From Endotrypanum monterogeii (lineage: Eukaryota; Euglenozoa; Kinetoplastea; Trypanosomatida; Trypanosomatidae): a DNA stretch of 64,000 bases. Shown here piece after piece: positions 11,105 through 20,126 of the stretch. The notes under the pieces were generated by a model, which was given only the letters and a program-made list of their open reading frames with translations, had not been told where the DNA came from and ran no database searches. The stretch is taken from contig CM007348.1 of assembly GCA_000333855.2 (NCBI GenBank), positions 859,507 through 923,506 on the forward strand. Direction: 5' to 3'. Position 1 is the first letter of the stretch. Every line of letters starts with the position of its first letter. Position numbers and translations under genes: made by a program.

Positions 11105-11178
11105 ATGTGTATATATGTATATACGGACACACCACTCGTCCATTTCCCTCTTCTATCTTAACTGTGCCGTCTCTCAGA
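10985..11178 (+). promoter_or_regulatory. Candidate spliced-leader acceptor region with a long AG-free interval
   Basis: A polypyrimidine tract (about 10990-11036) is followed by (CA)n, (TA)n and a second pyrimidine tract. The first AG after position 10985 is the CTCAG at 11177-11178. A second candidate, a TTTTCTTTCCAG-type site ending at 11393, lies 41 nt before the ATG. Which one is used cannot be decided from sequence. Confidence 0.45.
11039..11104. repeat. Adjacent (CA)n and (TA)n microsatellites
   Basis: (CA)15 directly followed by interrupted (TA)n, inside the predicted splice region of the SMYD-type gene. Confidence 0.95.
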
Positions 11179-11434
11179 GGATTGTGCGTCGTTGGTACGC
11201 ATCGGTTTTTTTTTTTCCGTTACTAGTATTTTTGCTTCTTGTTCTTTGAGTGCGTGCGCGGTTGTCTGTGTGTGGGTCTACATACGCGCCGGCGTGGTCT
11301 TCGGCATCCTTCAAGGATCAAAAACCATAACCACACACACAGATACGTGTCTTCGTTTAACCGCGGCACAGCTTTGCCTGATTTTCTTTCCAGGTGTCCC
11401 TGTCTTGCATCCCGAGGAGAGGCGCGTCTCCACT

Positions 11435-14416
11435 ATGGCGAGCAAGACGGTGTGTGCACTGCATCGCGAGGGAAATGAGTTGTTTGAGGCGGGACGCCTC
11501 GCTGAGGCCGAGCGGGCATTCCGGAGCGCTGTGGATCGCTTTCAGGCTGATCACTGCGTCACTAAGTCTGCCGTGGACGAGTTCGTCAAGGTTGCGGGAA
11601 ACTTGTGCGTTTGTCATCACGCCATGGGTAACTGGCACGAGTGCGTGAAGACAGCCCGTGAGCTACTGGACATATATCCAATCCTCCCAAAGGCGTACGC
11701 TGCGATTGGGATGTGCATTGTAAGCCTTTTGCTGGAACAGGAGGCAGAGCTGCAGGCACAGGACGCGCGGCATACCTCGAGAATGCCGCCGCGCTCGAGT
11801 GAGGAGGTTCGCCGCGATGTACGGCGGTACTTGGTGAAGCTGGGCGGAGTAGTGTGCACCGCTGACGACGCCCACGCGTACCTGTGCCGCGCGATTCTTT
11901 TATCGGGAGGGGCCCTTCAGGAGTCCCTCGGTCCCTACCTGGAGACCGCTGTGCGGTGGGTAAGCGAGCAGCTGCTGTCGGCTGCGCTTTCTTTGGAGCG
12001 GGAATACGGCGACAGAGTCCTTGATGAGCTAAGTGCCCTGGAGGAAAGCGTTTGCGATGCGCCTCCTTTGCTGGACGTGACACCGGTTGTCGCAGAGTGT
12101 CATTCTGTTCGCCTCTTGGAGGCTACAAATGTGAGCAAATTTGATGCTGTTGGCCTTGCTTCTGAGGATGGTCAGCCCATCGCTCAGGAGGACGGAGCGG
12201 CCGGGGCGGAGAGCGCGGAGGTAAGCTCGCCATTACACACAGCTGCACTTGATGCTGCCAGCTCATGTGCGGTCACGCCCCCTGCTCGCAAGAGTCGCGA
12301 ACGTGATGGTAGTGACGGAGCACGCCCTGGGCCTACATTGCCTTTGGACTACTTCCTCTCCATGCAGCATAGACGCGTGCGTGTGTGTCATGCCGAAAGG
12401 GGAGGCATACCCCGCGGACTTGCCATCGCTCGTGCATCGCAACCGTTTGCTGTTGGTCAGAATATACTGCTCCCGCCAGTTGCAGATCGCGCCGATTCGG
12501 GTGTCGCCGTAGTGCCGTCGGCAGGGATGTCGCCCATGGCTTCCATCCCCAACGGGGACAATGTGGTACCGCTGCATCGCGACCCCGCCAATTTTTCTGA
12601 CGCGGGAAACGCCTTGGCTTTGACTGCTCTCTCGTCCTTGCCCGAACAGTCTAGCCTAGAGGCTGGACTGTCTATGAGAGGCCTCTCCACCGCGGACTCG
12701 ATTCCACTCCTCACGTGCAACGCCTGTGGCCGAGAGCTAAATCCACTGCACCTTCCGGATGTCTCACCTACTGGCTGTCCCACATGCCACGGCGTCGTGT
12801 ACTGCAGCTCGGTATGCGCGGCGGCGTACGGGGAGAGACATCGGCGGCACGAGTGCGCCTTGCGCCTCGTGTTGAAGCAGCGCACAGAGGCGCTGGCGGG
12901 GGTTAGGCTGTCCACACATCCCGAGACATTGCTGCCAGTCGGCGACGTAGTTCCCGGGGGTGGATGGAATGCGCTAGATATGCATCGTTGCACGTTGCCT
13001 CTTTGTATTACTGTGTACAGCGGCCTACTCAGCGGGGTGCCGGGTGCAGCAGAGGTGCTGGCGCAGGTGAGGCGCGGAGTTCAGCGACGCCTTCGCCATG
13101 CGCTACCTACTGAAGTTGCCGATACCATTGCTGAGTGGGTGCGGGTGTTGGAGTCCGCAGGGGGGGCACCGGTGTTGATGGCTGATGTCCCGCCTTCATC
13201 CCCATGCCCACAAGACGCAGGCACGAGCAGAATAGGTGGTGTCCAGCTTGCCGATGTAGCCCCGACAAGCTCTTCACCTGGTGTTGCCGCGGAGTCGTCT
13301 CTTATGAACCATTTCATCACTATTTTTTTTATGGTGCGACTGCTCGCTGTGGACAGCTCCGAAAGCAACTGCAATGCCTTCTACACAGAGCGACTCTTTC
13401 TGCGCCACTCTTGCGAGCCTAACTGCATCTGGTCCGAAACACTGCACACTATCCTCACCGCTCGTTTTATCTGCAAGGGCGAGGAGCTGACCATGGCCGT
13501 CGATGATCGCTTCCCGCAGCATTGGCCGTGGCAGATACGTCAGAAGTGGTTCGTGCACCATCACGGGGTTCCCTGCCAATGTGCACGATGTCTGCGAGAA
13601 GGAGCCGATCTACACCACACGCGTGGAATGCTCTCGAACGAAGTGGTCGAGCAACTGCTTACCGCGGACATCATCGACCACCCGTGCCCGACGCCTGCGC
13701 ACAGGCACCCGACTCACTTCTTTCACCGTCAAGTTCATAGGTTGGTCGAACAGAGCCAATCTCCGCAGCAGGTAAATGCTCCTGCATTGCTGCACCGTCT
13801 TGAGGAGCTGCGCGCTGAGGTGGGCAGGTACTTCCTTCCGACGCACTATCTCTTCGAAGACATTCGACGTGCCTTGTTGAGCGTGGCAGCGATGGAGAAT
13901 CGCCTGTCTATGGGCACCACCGAGGCACAGGACAGTCTTTTGTTTTGGGAGTCACTTTGGTCTGGAGCCATTCCGGCAAAGGTGCAGCGGCTGCGGCTGC
14001 TCCCGAGCATCTTCGAGTGCGGTCGTCGACGAAAGCCTCACCCGCATCAACAGCGTCGCCGCCGTCGACACCCACAGCCTCCAACCGACACGGCACCAAC
14101 TCAAACCGAAGCGTCGCCAAGTGTACCACTAGAAGGGAGGGGCGACCCCTCGCAAACACTGCCTGTCGCCACATCGACAGGGCCACCGTGTGGTAGCAGC
14201 ACATGTGAATTGCCCGTCGCACACTCTCTCCCCACGACTAGGGTTGCGGGGAGTGATAGCGATGCTAGAAACGCCAGGAACCTCGTAACTGCTGTCACAG
14301 CCGCCCCGATGCGGCACACGTCTGTCCCGCCGCCTGCTTCCTATGGGAGGAGCTTTGCCTCTGATCAAAACATCATTGATCTTTTTCACGGAAGCTACCA
14401 CACATGGTACGCTTGA
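11435..14416 (+). CDS. SMYD-type protein: TPR-like N-terminus, split SET domain with MYND zinc finger
   Basis: Predicted protein-lysine methyltransferase of 993 aa from the ATG at 11435. Upstream in-frame sequence starts at TTG and includes leader pyrimidines. Residues 1-180 form TPR-like helical repeats (LHREGNELFEAGRLAEAERAF). At about 313-349 an SMYD-like first SET segment is visible (ERGGIPRGLAIARA). The MYND zinc finger at 428-472 has the expected Cys/His order (CNAC, CPTC, YCSSVC, HRRHEC). The second SET segment carries RHSCEPNC at 657-664, the usual NHSCxPN cofactor and pseudoknot motif with Asn replaced by Arg. A post-SET CQCARC is at about 714. The last 120 residues are low-complexity. 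Split SET with inserted MYND is the SMYD arrangement, but in animal SMYDs the TPR-like part is C-terminal. Substrate unknown. Confidence 0.88.
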   Translation: MASKTVCALHREGNELFEAGRLAEAERAFRSAVDRFQADHCVTKSAVDEFVKVAGNLCVCHHAMGNWHECVKTARELLDIYPILPKAYAAIGMCIVSLLLEQEAELQAQDARHTSRMPPRSSEEVRRDVRRYLVKLGGVVCTADDAHAYLCRAILLSGGALQESLGPYLETAVRWVSEQLLSAALSLEREYGDRVLDELSALEESVCDAPPLLDVTPVVAECHSVRLLEATNVSKFDAVGLASEDGQPIAQEDGAAGAESAEVSSPLHTAALDAASSCAVTPPARKSRERDGSDGARPGPTLPLDYFLSMQHRRVRVCHAERGGIPRGLAIARASQPFAVGQNILLPPVADRADSGVAVVPSAGMSPMASIPNGDNVVPLHRDPANFSDAGNALALTALSSLPEQSSLEAGLSMRGLSTADSIPLLTCNACGRELNPLHLPDVSPTGCPTCHGVVYCSSVCAAAYGERHRRHECALRLVLKQRTEALAGVRLSTHPETLLPVGDVVPGGGWNALDMHRCTLPLCITVYSGLLSGVPGAAEVLAQVRRGVQRRLRHALPTEVADTIAEWVRVLESAGGAPVLMADVPPSSPCPQDAGTSRIGGVQLADVAPTSSSPGVAAESSLMNHFITIFFMVRLLAVDSSESNCNAFYTERLFLRHSCEPNCIWSETLHTILTARFICKGEELTMAVDDRFPQHWPWQIRQKWFVHHHGVPCQCARCLREGADLHHTRGMLSNEVVEQLLTADIIDHPCPTPAHRHPTHFFHRQVHRLVEQSQSPQQVNAPALLHRLEELRAEVGRYFLPTHYLFEDIRRALLSVAAMENRLSMGTTEAQDSLLFWESLWSGAIPAKVQRLRLLPSIFECGRRRKPHPHQQRRRRRHPQPPTDTAPTQTEASPSVPLEGRGDPSQTLPVATSTGPPCGSSTCELPVAHSLPTTRVAGSDSDARNARNLVTAVTAAPMRHTSVPPPASYGRSFASDQNIIDLFHGSYHTWYA

Positions 14417-15378
14417 GTGGGATGTGGGGTGGGGGGATGCCGCACGATGCGGGATGCCGCGGGACAGTGATTGTTGTACTCCCAGGCACGTCAAAGTCTC
14501 TGCACTTACCTATCCTTTCACGTGTGCATTGTCAATGACTTTCCCACAGGCCATTTGTGAAGCGACTTTTAATCCAGATCGGCACAGTGATGGCTGGCAG
14601 GGGAAAGTGGCGCGGCGTATATACCTACACCTATATATATATATATATATATTCACGGGAAGAGGGGGGTGGTGGTACGTGTGAGTTGCTGCACACACAG
14701 ACACACTTCTGCCCCTCCTTTTTCCCACTCTGTGCCGTATGTCAACATCGTCACTACAATAATACTTTCTTCCTTGCTTTTGTTTTTCTCTTGGGTGCTT
14801 TGCACCATGCAACTCATTATTCTTTTTTTCTTTTTCATGCCCCGGCGAAGGGGGAGGATGTGGGGAGATGCGAGGGAGGCTGGAGGGGGTCATGTAAAGT
14901 AACGAAGACGACTGCAGTGTAGTCATCTATACGGAGTGCTACAATAAAGAGAGGAGTGGCTTCAGATCGCCTCCCCCCATATATATATATATATATATAT
15001 ATAATTATTTATCGAGTCATCTCAAAATTGTGACGGGCCGGCGGGCGTGTACATGAGTGCTCATGCTATAGTGTCAATGATATTCCAATGTCATTTGCAC
15101 GGTCCTGATTTGACAAGCATGGTGCCATATGGACGTCCCGCAGCAAAACACAGGCGCAGGTGGAGTGTATGCTCGTGTGTGAGGTGGGATGGGTTAGCGT
15201 CCTATCACGTAGTATCTGTATTTGTTTCCTACTGCTGTCTCTTTGCTGATATCGGTCAACACTGGTGCCACCTGATTTCCTTCATTCCATGTTTATTGAT
15301 CACGTTCTCTTCATCTTCCACAAACCAACACACACGCACTTGTGCGCATACACAAGAAAGAATATAGAGCAAGGGACC
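14417..15378. other. Intergenic region upstream of S17 copy 1
   Basis: No gene recognised. (AT)n tracts are at 14632-14653 and 14979-15002, with T-rich stretches at about 14765-14840. The 3' end supplies the splice region of the first S17 copy. Confidence 0.7.
15275..15355 (+). promoter_or_regulatory. Predicted splice acceptor of S17 copy 1
   Basis: The pyrimidine-rich stretch at about 15275-15328 is followed by AG-free sequence containing short CA repeats. The first AG is at about 15354-15355, giving a leader of about 24 nt before the ATG at 15379. Confidence 0.55.
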
Positions 15379-15810
15379 ATGGGCAAGATCCGCACCAAGA
15401 CCGTCAAGCGCGCTTCCCGCCAGGTGGTGGAGAAGTACTACTCGAAGCTGAACTTCGACTTCTACCAGAACAAGCGCGTCGTCATGGACGTGACGCTTGC
15501 GCAGTCCAAGAAGCTGAAGAACAAGATTGCCGGGTACGCGACCCACATCATGAAGCGCCTTGCCCGCGGCCCCGTGCGCGGCATCTCGCTGAAGCTGCAG
15601 GAGGAGGAGCGCGAGCGCCGCATGGACCACGCGCCCGCGACGTCGGATGTGGACAAGGTGATCCAGTCCGGTGTGAGCGTGGACAAGAGGACGATGCAGA
15701 TGCTGCAGAACCTGGAGATCGGCGTGCCTCGCCGCGTGAAGCGCGCCGACGCTGTGGAGACGAAGGTGAAGCCGGCCCCGCGCCGCCGCCCGCAGCAGCG
15801 CGCCAAGTAG
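15379..15810 (+). CDS. RPS17: 40S ribosomal protein S17, copy 1
   Basis: Small-subunit ribosomal protein eS17, 143 aa, close to the 130-145 aa usual for eukaryotes. It begins MGKIRTKTVKRASRQVVEKY, the conserved eS17 opening. The rest follows the family, with the KLKNKIAGYATHIMKRLARG segment and a basic C-terminal tail. The ATG at 15379 was chosen because upstream in-frame codons belong to the leader and conservation between the two copies begins exactly there. Codon use is strongly biased to G/C-ending codons, as expected for a highly expressed gene. It is one of two tandem copies; the second is 1.6 kb downstream and encodes the same protein. Confidence 0.97.
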   Translation: MGKIRTKTVKRASRQVVEKYYSKLNFDFYQNKRVVMDVTLAQSKKLKNKIAGYATHIMKRLARGPVRGISLKLQEEERERRMDHAPATSDVDKVIQSGVSVDKRTMQMLQNLEIGVPRRVKRADAVETKVKPAPRRRPQQRAK

Positions 15811-15838
15811 GTGTGCAGGCATATTGTGCGTGATCTTG
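15379..15838 (+). repeat. Direct repeat unit 1 (S17 CDS plus 28 bp)
   Basis: It matches 17017-17476 at all but two positions: one synonymous C/T at codon 81 (15621 versus 17259) and one A/G 23 bp past the stop. Similarity begins at the start codon and ends about 28 bp after the stop. Confidence 0.95.
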
Positions 15839-17016
15839 GCCATTCCGGGTGCGTGAGAGGAGATCAGAAGGAGCGAGGCACTCTAATACAAGTGGATTTG
15901 CACTCTGATGGCAAAGGGGCAACGGGGTACGGCCAGCGGCGAATTCATTCGAAGCGATGTTTTTTTTTTTTGCACAGGCTTTTCCCTTCCTCCCTCAGTT
16001 AGAGTCTCCAATATAGATGTACTCGGATGTGCCCCCTCACTTCTCTTCCTATCCTCCGTACACGCTTAGTGAGGTGTGAGGGCTATCGCGGTCACCCCAC
16101 CCCACCGACACAGAGGGACGGGCTGCATGCTACTCCTCCGCTACCCGGCGCCTTCTTTCATTTCCTCATTTCTTTTTTTTGTGTTTTGATTTCGTCTCTT
16201 AAACTCTTCCGTTGCTGCTGTTCCACTCAGAGTCCCCCTCCCCCCCTTCCCCCTCTCCTCTCTCTTCCCGTGGCGGAGGGGGGGGATGGGGGCGAAGTTG
16301 TGGCGACGAGTACGAGGCTCAAACTGAGAGCAGCATTTTTTGGAAGAATAGGAGTCTTTCTGATTTCCATCAGGTACTGTCAACAAAACCCTGGCCCACG
16401 CACATCCACTCGCTTCATCGTTTTTTTGGTGTCTTGCGATGCACGCTCAACGGGCACACTACAACACTCCTTGGCTCCCTTCCCTTTCAGGGCTTTGGTC
16501 CGAGAGTCGTGTGTGGGTCTCTTAGGGGAGGCGCGGCAGGAGGGGACAAAAGAGGGCAACCTGGAAAACGGTGCACCTACGGGCTTTTCCCCCCTTCTGT
16601 TCTTCTTTCCGAAGGCTAGACAGGCTTCCATATCTGCGAGAGTTGTTCACGAGGATGCGCGTGAAGTCTTTCTTCTCTCTGACTTTTAACCGCACACTTC
16701 TCTGCAGAATCATTCTTTCACGACGTATTCGCTCACCAATGGTGCCTTTGCACAATACACACACACACGCTATCTGTACTGCTTTATCTATCCTCTGATG
16801 CACCCCCTTCCCCCTCGCCCAAATATCTCACACCGTCATGTATATGATGTGCACACCCCCTTTTTTTTCCTTCGCTTTCACACCCTCGTTGCACTTTATT
16901 ACTCTTCGAATTGCGACAACCACATAATAAATAAATACAATATATATATATATATATATATATGTATATGTATGTATATATATATACCCTACGCAGTCGG
17001 TATTCAAAGTAGAATC
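15811..17016. other. Intergenic region between the two S17 copies
   Basis: No gene recognised. The first 28 bp match the sequence after copy 2, and the rest is unrelated to the region upstream of copy 1. It contains T/C-rich tracts (15960-15973, 16160-16260, 16590-16680, 16855-16912) and (TA)n at 16940-16986. Confidence 0.75.
16857..16996 (+). promoter_or_regulatory. Predicted splice acceptor of S17 copy 2, with a (TA)n between tract and AG
   Basis: The polypyrimidine tract at 16857-16912 is followed by AT-rich sequence and (TA)n. No AG occurs until TACGCAG, which ends at 16996. The resulting leader is 20 nt before the ATG at 17017. Confidence 0.65.
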
Positions 17017-17448
17017 ATGGGCAAGATCCGCACCAAGACCGTCAAGCGCGCTTCCCGCCAGGTGGTGGAGAAGTACTACTCGAAGCTGAACTTCGACTTC
17101 TACCAGAACAAGCGCGTCGTCATGGACGTGACGCTTGCGCAGTCCAAGAAGCTGAAGAACAAGATTGCCGGGTACGCGACCCACATCATGAAGCGCCTTG
17201 CCCGCGGCCCCGTGCGCGGCATCTCGCTGAAGCTGCAGGAGGAGGAGCGCGAGCGCCGTATGGACCACGCGCCCGCGACGTCGGATGTGGACAAGGTGAT
17301 CCAGTCCGGTGTGAGCGTGGACAAGAGGACGATGCAGATGCTGCAGAACCTGGAGATCGGCGTGCCTCGCCGCGTGAAGCGCGCCGACGCTGTGGAGACG
17401 AAGGTGAAGCCGGCCCCGCGCCGCCGCCCGCAGCAGCGCGCCAAGTAG
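17017..17448 (+). CDS. RPS17: 40S ribosomal protein S17, copy 2
   Basis: It encodes the same 143-aa eS17 protein as the copy at 15379. The 432-bp coding sequences differ at one position: CGC in copy 1 and CGT in copy 2, both Arg81. The sequence before the ATG is unrelated between copies, and similarity after the stop ends within 28 bp, so the two mRNAs have different 5' and 3' UTRs. Duplicate ribosomal protein genes are common in Leishmania. The different UTRs would allow stage-specific expression of an identical protein. Confidence 0.97.
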   Translation: MGKIRTKTVKRASRQVVEKYYSKLNFDFYQNKRVVMDVTLAQSKKLKNKIAGYATHIMKRLARGPVRGISLKLQEEERERRMDHAPATSDVDKVIQSGVSVDKRTMQMLQNLEIGVPRRVKRADAVETKVKPAPRRRPQQRAK

Positions 17449-17476
17449 GTGTGCAGGCATATTGTGCGTGGTCTTG
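17017..17476 (+). repeat. Direct repeat unit 2 (S17 CDS plus 28 bp)
   Basis: Partner of 15379-15838. The boundaries sit on the start codon and just beyond the stop codon. Confidence 0.95.
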
Positions 17477-18121
17477 ACGTCGGCGACCGACTCCCGGCGG
17501 TTGTGTGCTCCGCTCCGCTCTATGTTTGCTGCCGTTAGGGTAGATATTTCCTGATTCCCACGCGATGGGCAGGTAAGGATAGTGGGTGAGATGAGCCCAC
17601 GACAACGTCGACAAAAGACGCTCATCTCGCTTATCACCCCCCCCTCCCATCTTCTGCCTGTCTGTGGCCTCTGTCTGTGTGTAATGGTTCTACAATGTCG
17701 ACAGCTTTTTTTTGCTGTGTTGAGGATCATTTTATTTCATTTGAATATATGCGGACGCACGCGCATATATCTACACATATACATATGTATATGTATAGTT
17801 AGGTGTATATTTATGCATGTGCATGTGTGTGTGTGCATATATTTCTTCGTTTCTCATTTCTGATGATGTCCCAAATTGAAAAAAAAAACTGCAAGTCAGT
17901 GTAACGGCAGAAGATGTCAATGCCATGCGGGGGGAGAGAGTCGAGTGAGGAAGTGCGCAACTCCCTGCACCAACACCACACCTTCCAGCTGCGGCCATGA
18001 CATGTGTGGTATTTTGGAACAAAAAGGAGAGGGAGAAGGTGGAAGGAGGCTAAATGTAGGGGGGGGTCCGGTCATGCCTTCTTCTAGGTTTGTCAGACAG
18101 TAGCGGTGGCATCGGCACGAA

Positions 18122-18153
<32 letters not shown>

Positions 18154-18569
18154 TTTTTTTCTCGCATTTTCATTTCCTCCTTCTTCCTCTCTTTCTTATT
18201 CATACCGGACTTTCATATTCTCTTACTACTACTCACCAAACACATTTCTGCTCCCCTCATTACCTTTTTTTTTGGCGTGTGGGACATGCTTTGCAGTATG
18301 CTCCCAGTCATCTCGGTGTGCTCAAGGATTCGGTTGCTCGCTGGTTCACACAACTATAGAGCTGTTCGCAGCGATACCGACAGGCTCCTCGCTGCTTCAG
18401 CCTCAGGGAGGGGAGGGGTGTAGGGGTTTAGAGAAGGTTTACGTCTTCTCACTCCTTCTCCTTTTCTACCGCTGTAAAGATTTTTACCTGTTCATTTCCC
18501 GCTCCGCATCTCTCTCTCTCTGTATGGGTCTTTATATATATATATATATATATATATATTCATGTGGAC
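17449..18569. other. Intergenic region
   Basis: No gene recognised. It contains an AT/GT-rich stretch at about 17765-17840, (GT)n at 18122-18149, T/C-rich tracts at 18150-18270 and 18440-18520 with (CT)n at about 18510-18521, and (TA)n at 18532-18560. Confidence 0.7.
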
Positions 18570-19250
18570 ATGCAGGACGATCAGCTATCTTTTTTTCGAC
18601 GCTGCTCCCGCGTCTTCCCGGCCACAGCGTACGCGCGGCACACGCCAAGTGTAGGCTGTTCTGTTTCAACAGATTCCCGATCCACTTCGCATGCAGTCCC
18701 ATCAACTGCCACAAATCGAACAAGCGCTGTGAAGATACTGGCGCTTTTCTGCACAAAGACACCATCCTCCGCTTGCGTTCCGGACACGAGACCTGATGGG
18801 TGCTCAAACTTGGTGACAACATCTGAATCCCCTACGGTGTCACGTAAGCGCACGCGCGAGGAATGCGCAGACACACAAAATGCCGCTCCTCCTCTGCACG
18901 CCTCCTCCCCCTCGATGGAGCTGCCGCGCGGCGTCAAAAAGGGGGGTGGGGCCTCGGATACTTGTAATATTCAGGCGCCCGTTGAGTTGGGCGACCAGCC
19001 GACCAGAGTTGTCCCCAGTGCTGCCGTCGAGGAAAAGGCAGAGGCGCCCTTGAATACCGCCGAACATACACACAGGTCTGCGACAGCGGCTGCTTCCCGT
19101 GGCGCAACTGAGCGGGCACCAGCCGCCTCTCTCTACGCCCGTGTCCAGTACGACAGGGCGGTTATTGAGACGTTGCCCATTGAGGTGATGCGAACTCTGC
19201 ATCCGCAGGTGCTCATTGACTACCTGTTGTCCATGTCTGTATGGGCTTAG
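18570..19250 (+). CDS. Small hypothetical protein with a basic SRKRTREE cluster
   Basis: Unrecognised protein of 226 aa from the ATG at 18570. The frame can start two codons earlier only at GTG. The middle is Ser/Thr/Ala-rich and looks disordered, with a basic patch SRKRTREE at about residue 95 that could be a nuclear signal. The last 35 residues (YDRAVIETLPIEVMRTLHPQ, then LIDYLLSMSVWA) look ordered and are the best candidate for a conserved motif. After the CT tract at 18495-18521 the first AG (18574-18575) falls inside the coding sequence, so the true start may be later or an upstream acceptor (about 18479) is used. It fills an otherwise empty 2.7-kb interval. Moderately sure it is a gene. 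Confidence 0.55.
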   Translation: MQDDQLSFFRRCSRVFPATAYARHTPSVGCSVSTDSRSTSHAVPSTATNRTSAVKILALFCTKTPSSACVPDTRPDGCSNLVTTSESPTVSRKRTREECADTQNAAPPLHASSPSMELPRGVKKGGGASDTCNIQAPVELGDQPTRVVPSAAVEEKAEAPLNTAEHTHRSATAAASRGATERAPAASLYARVQYDRAVIETLPIEVMRTLHPQVLIDYLLSMSVWA

Positions 19251-20126
19251 TTTGTGCCGACGGGAGGTTCCGGTGGAATGCGGAGGGAGAGGTCACGACA
19301 AGATCACCATAGAATCACTTGCTGCAGATAAGGGGAAACCTGGTGTGTGAGCATATATCAGGTATGTACGCTACAGGAGGGTTGCGGTGCTGTCTACCTG
19401 AAACGCGCAGGTGTGTGTGTGTGTGTGTGTGTGTGTTTCACAGACTGACGTGGTCGGATTGAATGCCGATCCATATATGGGAAACCTCAGTCTCGAGATG
19501 ACGGAGGGCGGAGCATTTCGAGTCTTGGTCTACTCGGGTCTCCCTAAGATGTGGTTTCCCTCCCACACTCGCGGTGCCATAGGGATGCATTATGCAGATC
19601 ACAAAGGTCAGACAAAGAGAAAGAAAAACGCTCGGGGGATAGAGGGCAATCTAAAAGGGAGGCACTGCTGCACGTGTATGTGCCTTCTCGTCCAGTGCCT
19701 TCCCTACTTCATTTGGAAGCCATTGCCTTACTCCTCCCATTTCCATGATCTCGGGTGTATCGTCACCGCTGAGAGAAACCGCTCTTGCATTCTGATGGAT
19801 GCGGCCTTTACGGTGTGTAGCCGTATTGGGTTGTCTTTTCCTTTCCTTCCTCAGGCACCTTCATCTCTCTCTACCCTCATGTACACGAAACGATGTCTCT
19901 GACGGTGTTGTGCACATCCCCTCCTCTCCCTTCTTTCCCTCCTCCTTGTTCACACACTTCCCATTGTGCGCCACGTTCTCATGGCACATCCACCAACACA
20001 CTTCTGCCCATCCAGGTGTTGGACGGTCACACACATTTGCAACACAGGCCAGGTACATCTTTCCCTATTTAACTTCTCCTTTTTTTTTTTTCAGACCGTG
20101 CCGAACTGTCTTCCGTGCCGTGCGCC
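19251..20126. other. Intergenic region upstream of SF3B1
   Basis: No gene recognised. (GT)n at 19411-19437 and long T/C-rich sequence from about 19830 to 20092. Confidence 0.7.
20075..20094 (+). promoter_or_regulatory. Predicted splice acceptor of SF3B1
   Basis: A classic site: CTTCTCC, then an uninterrupted T-run, then CAG ending at 20094. It leaves a 32-nt leader to the ATG at 20127. Confidence 0.75.

Larger units (their letters stand above)
10101..11434. other. Intergenic region with CA and TA tracts
   Basis: No gene recognised. Pyrimidine runs are at about 10239-10258 and 10980-11035. (CA)n is at 11039-11068, directly followed by (TA)n at 11071-11104. A second T-run (about 11206-11220) and a short tract ending in CCAG at 11393 lie nearer the next start codon. 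Confidence 0.7.

Noticed and set aside
16828..17730. 300-codon open frame antisense to S17 copy 2 (and a similar one over copy 1)
   Set aside because: It mirrors the strongly biased S17 codons and translates TA repeat at one end; the sense gene is certain.
19411..19902. 163-codon open frame starting in a GT repeat
   Set aside because: Starts with translated microsatellite, low-complexity composition and no conserved-looking segment.
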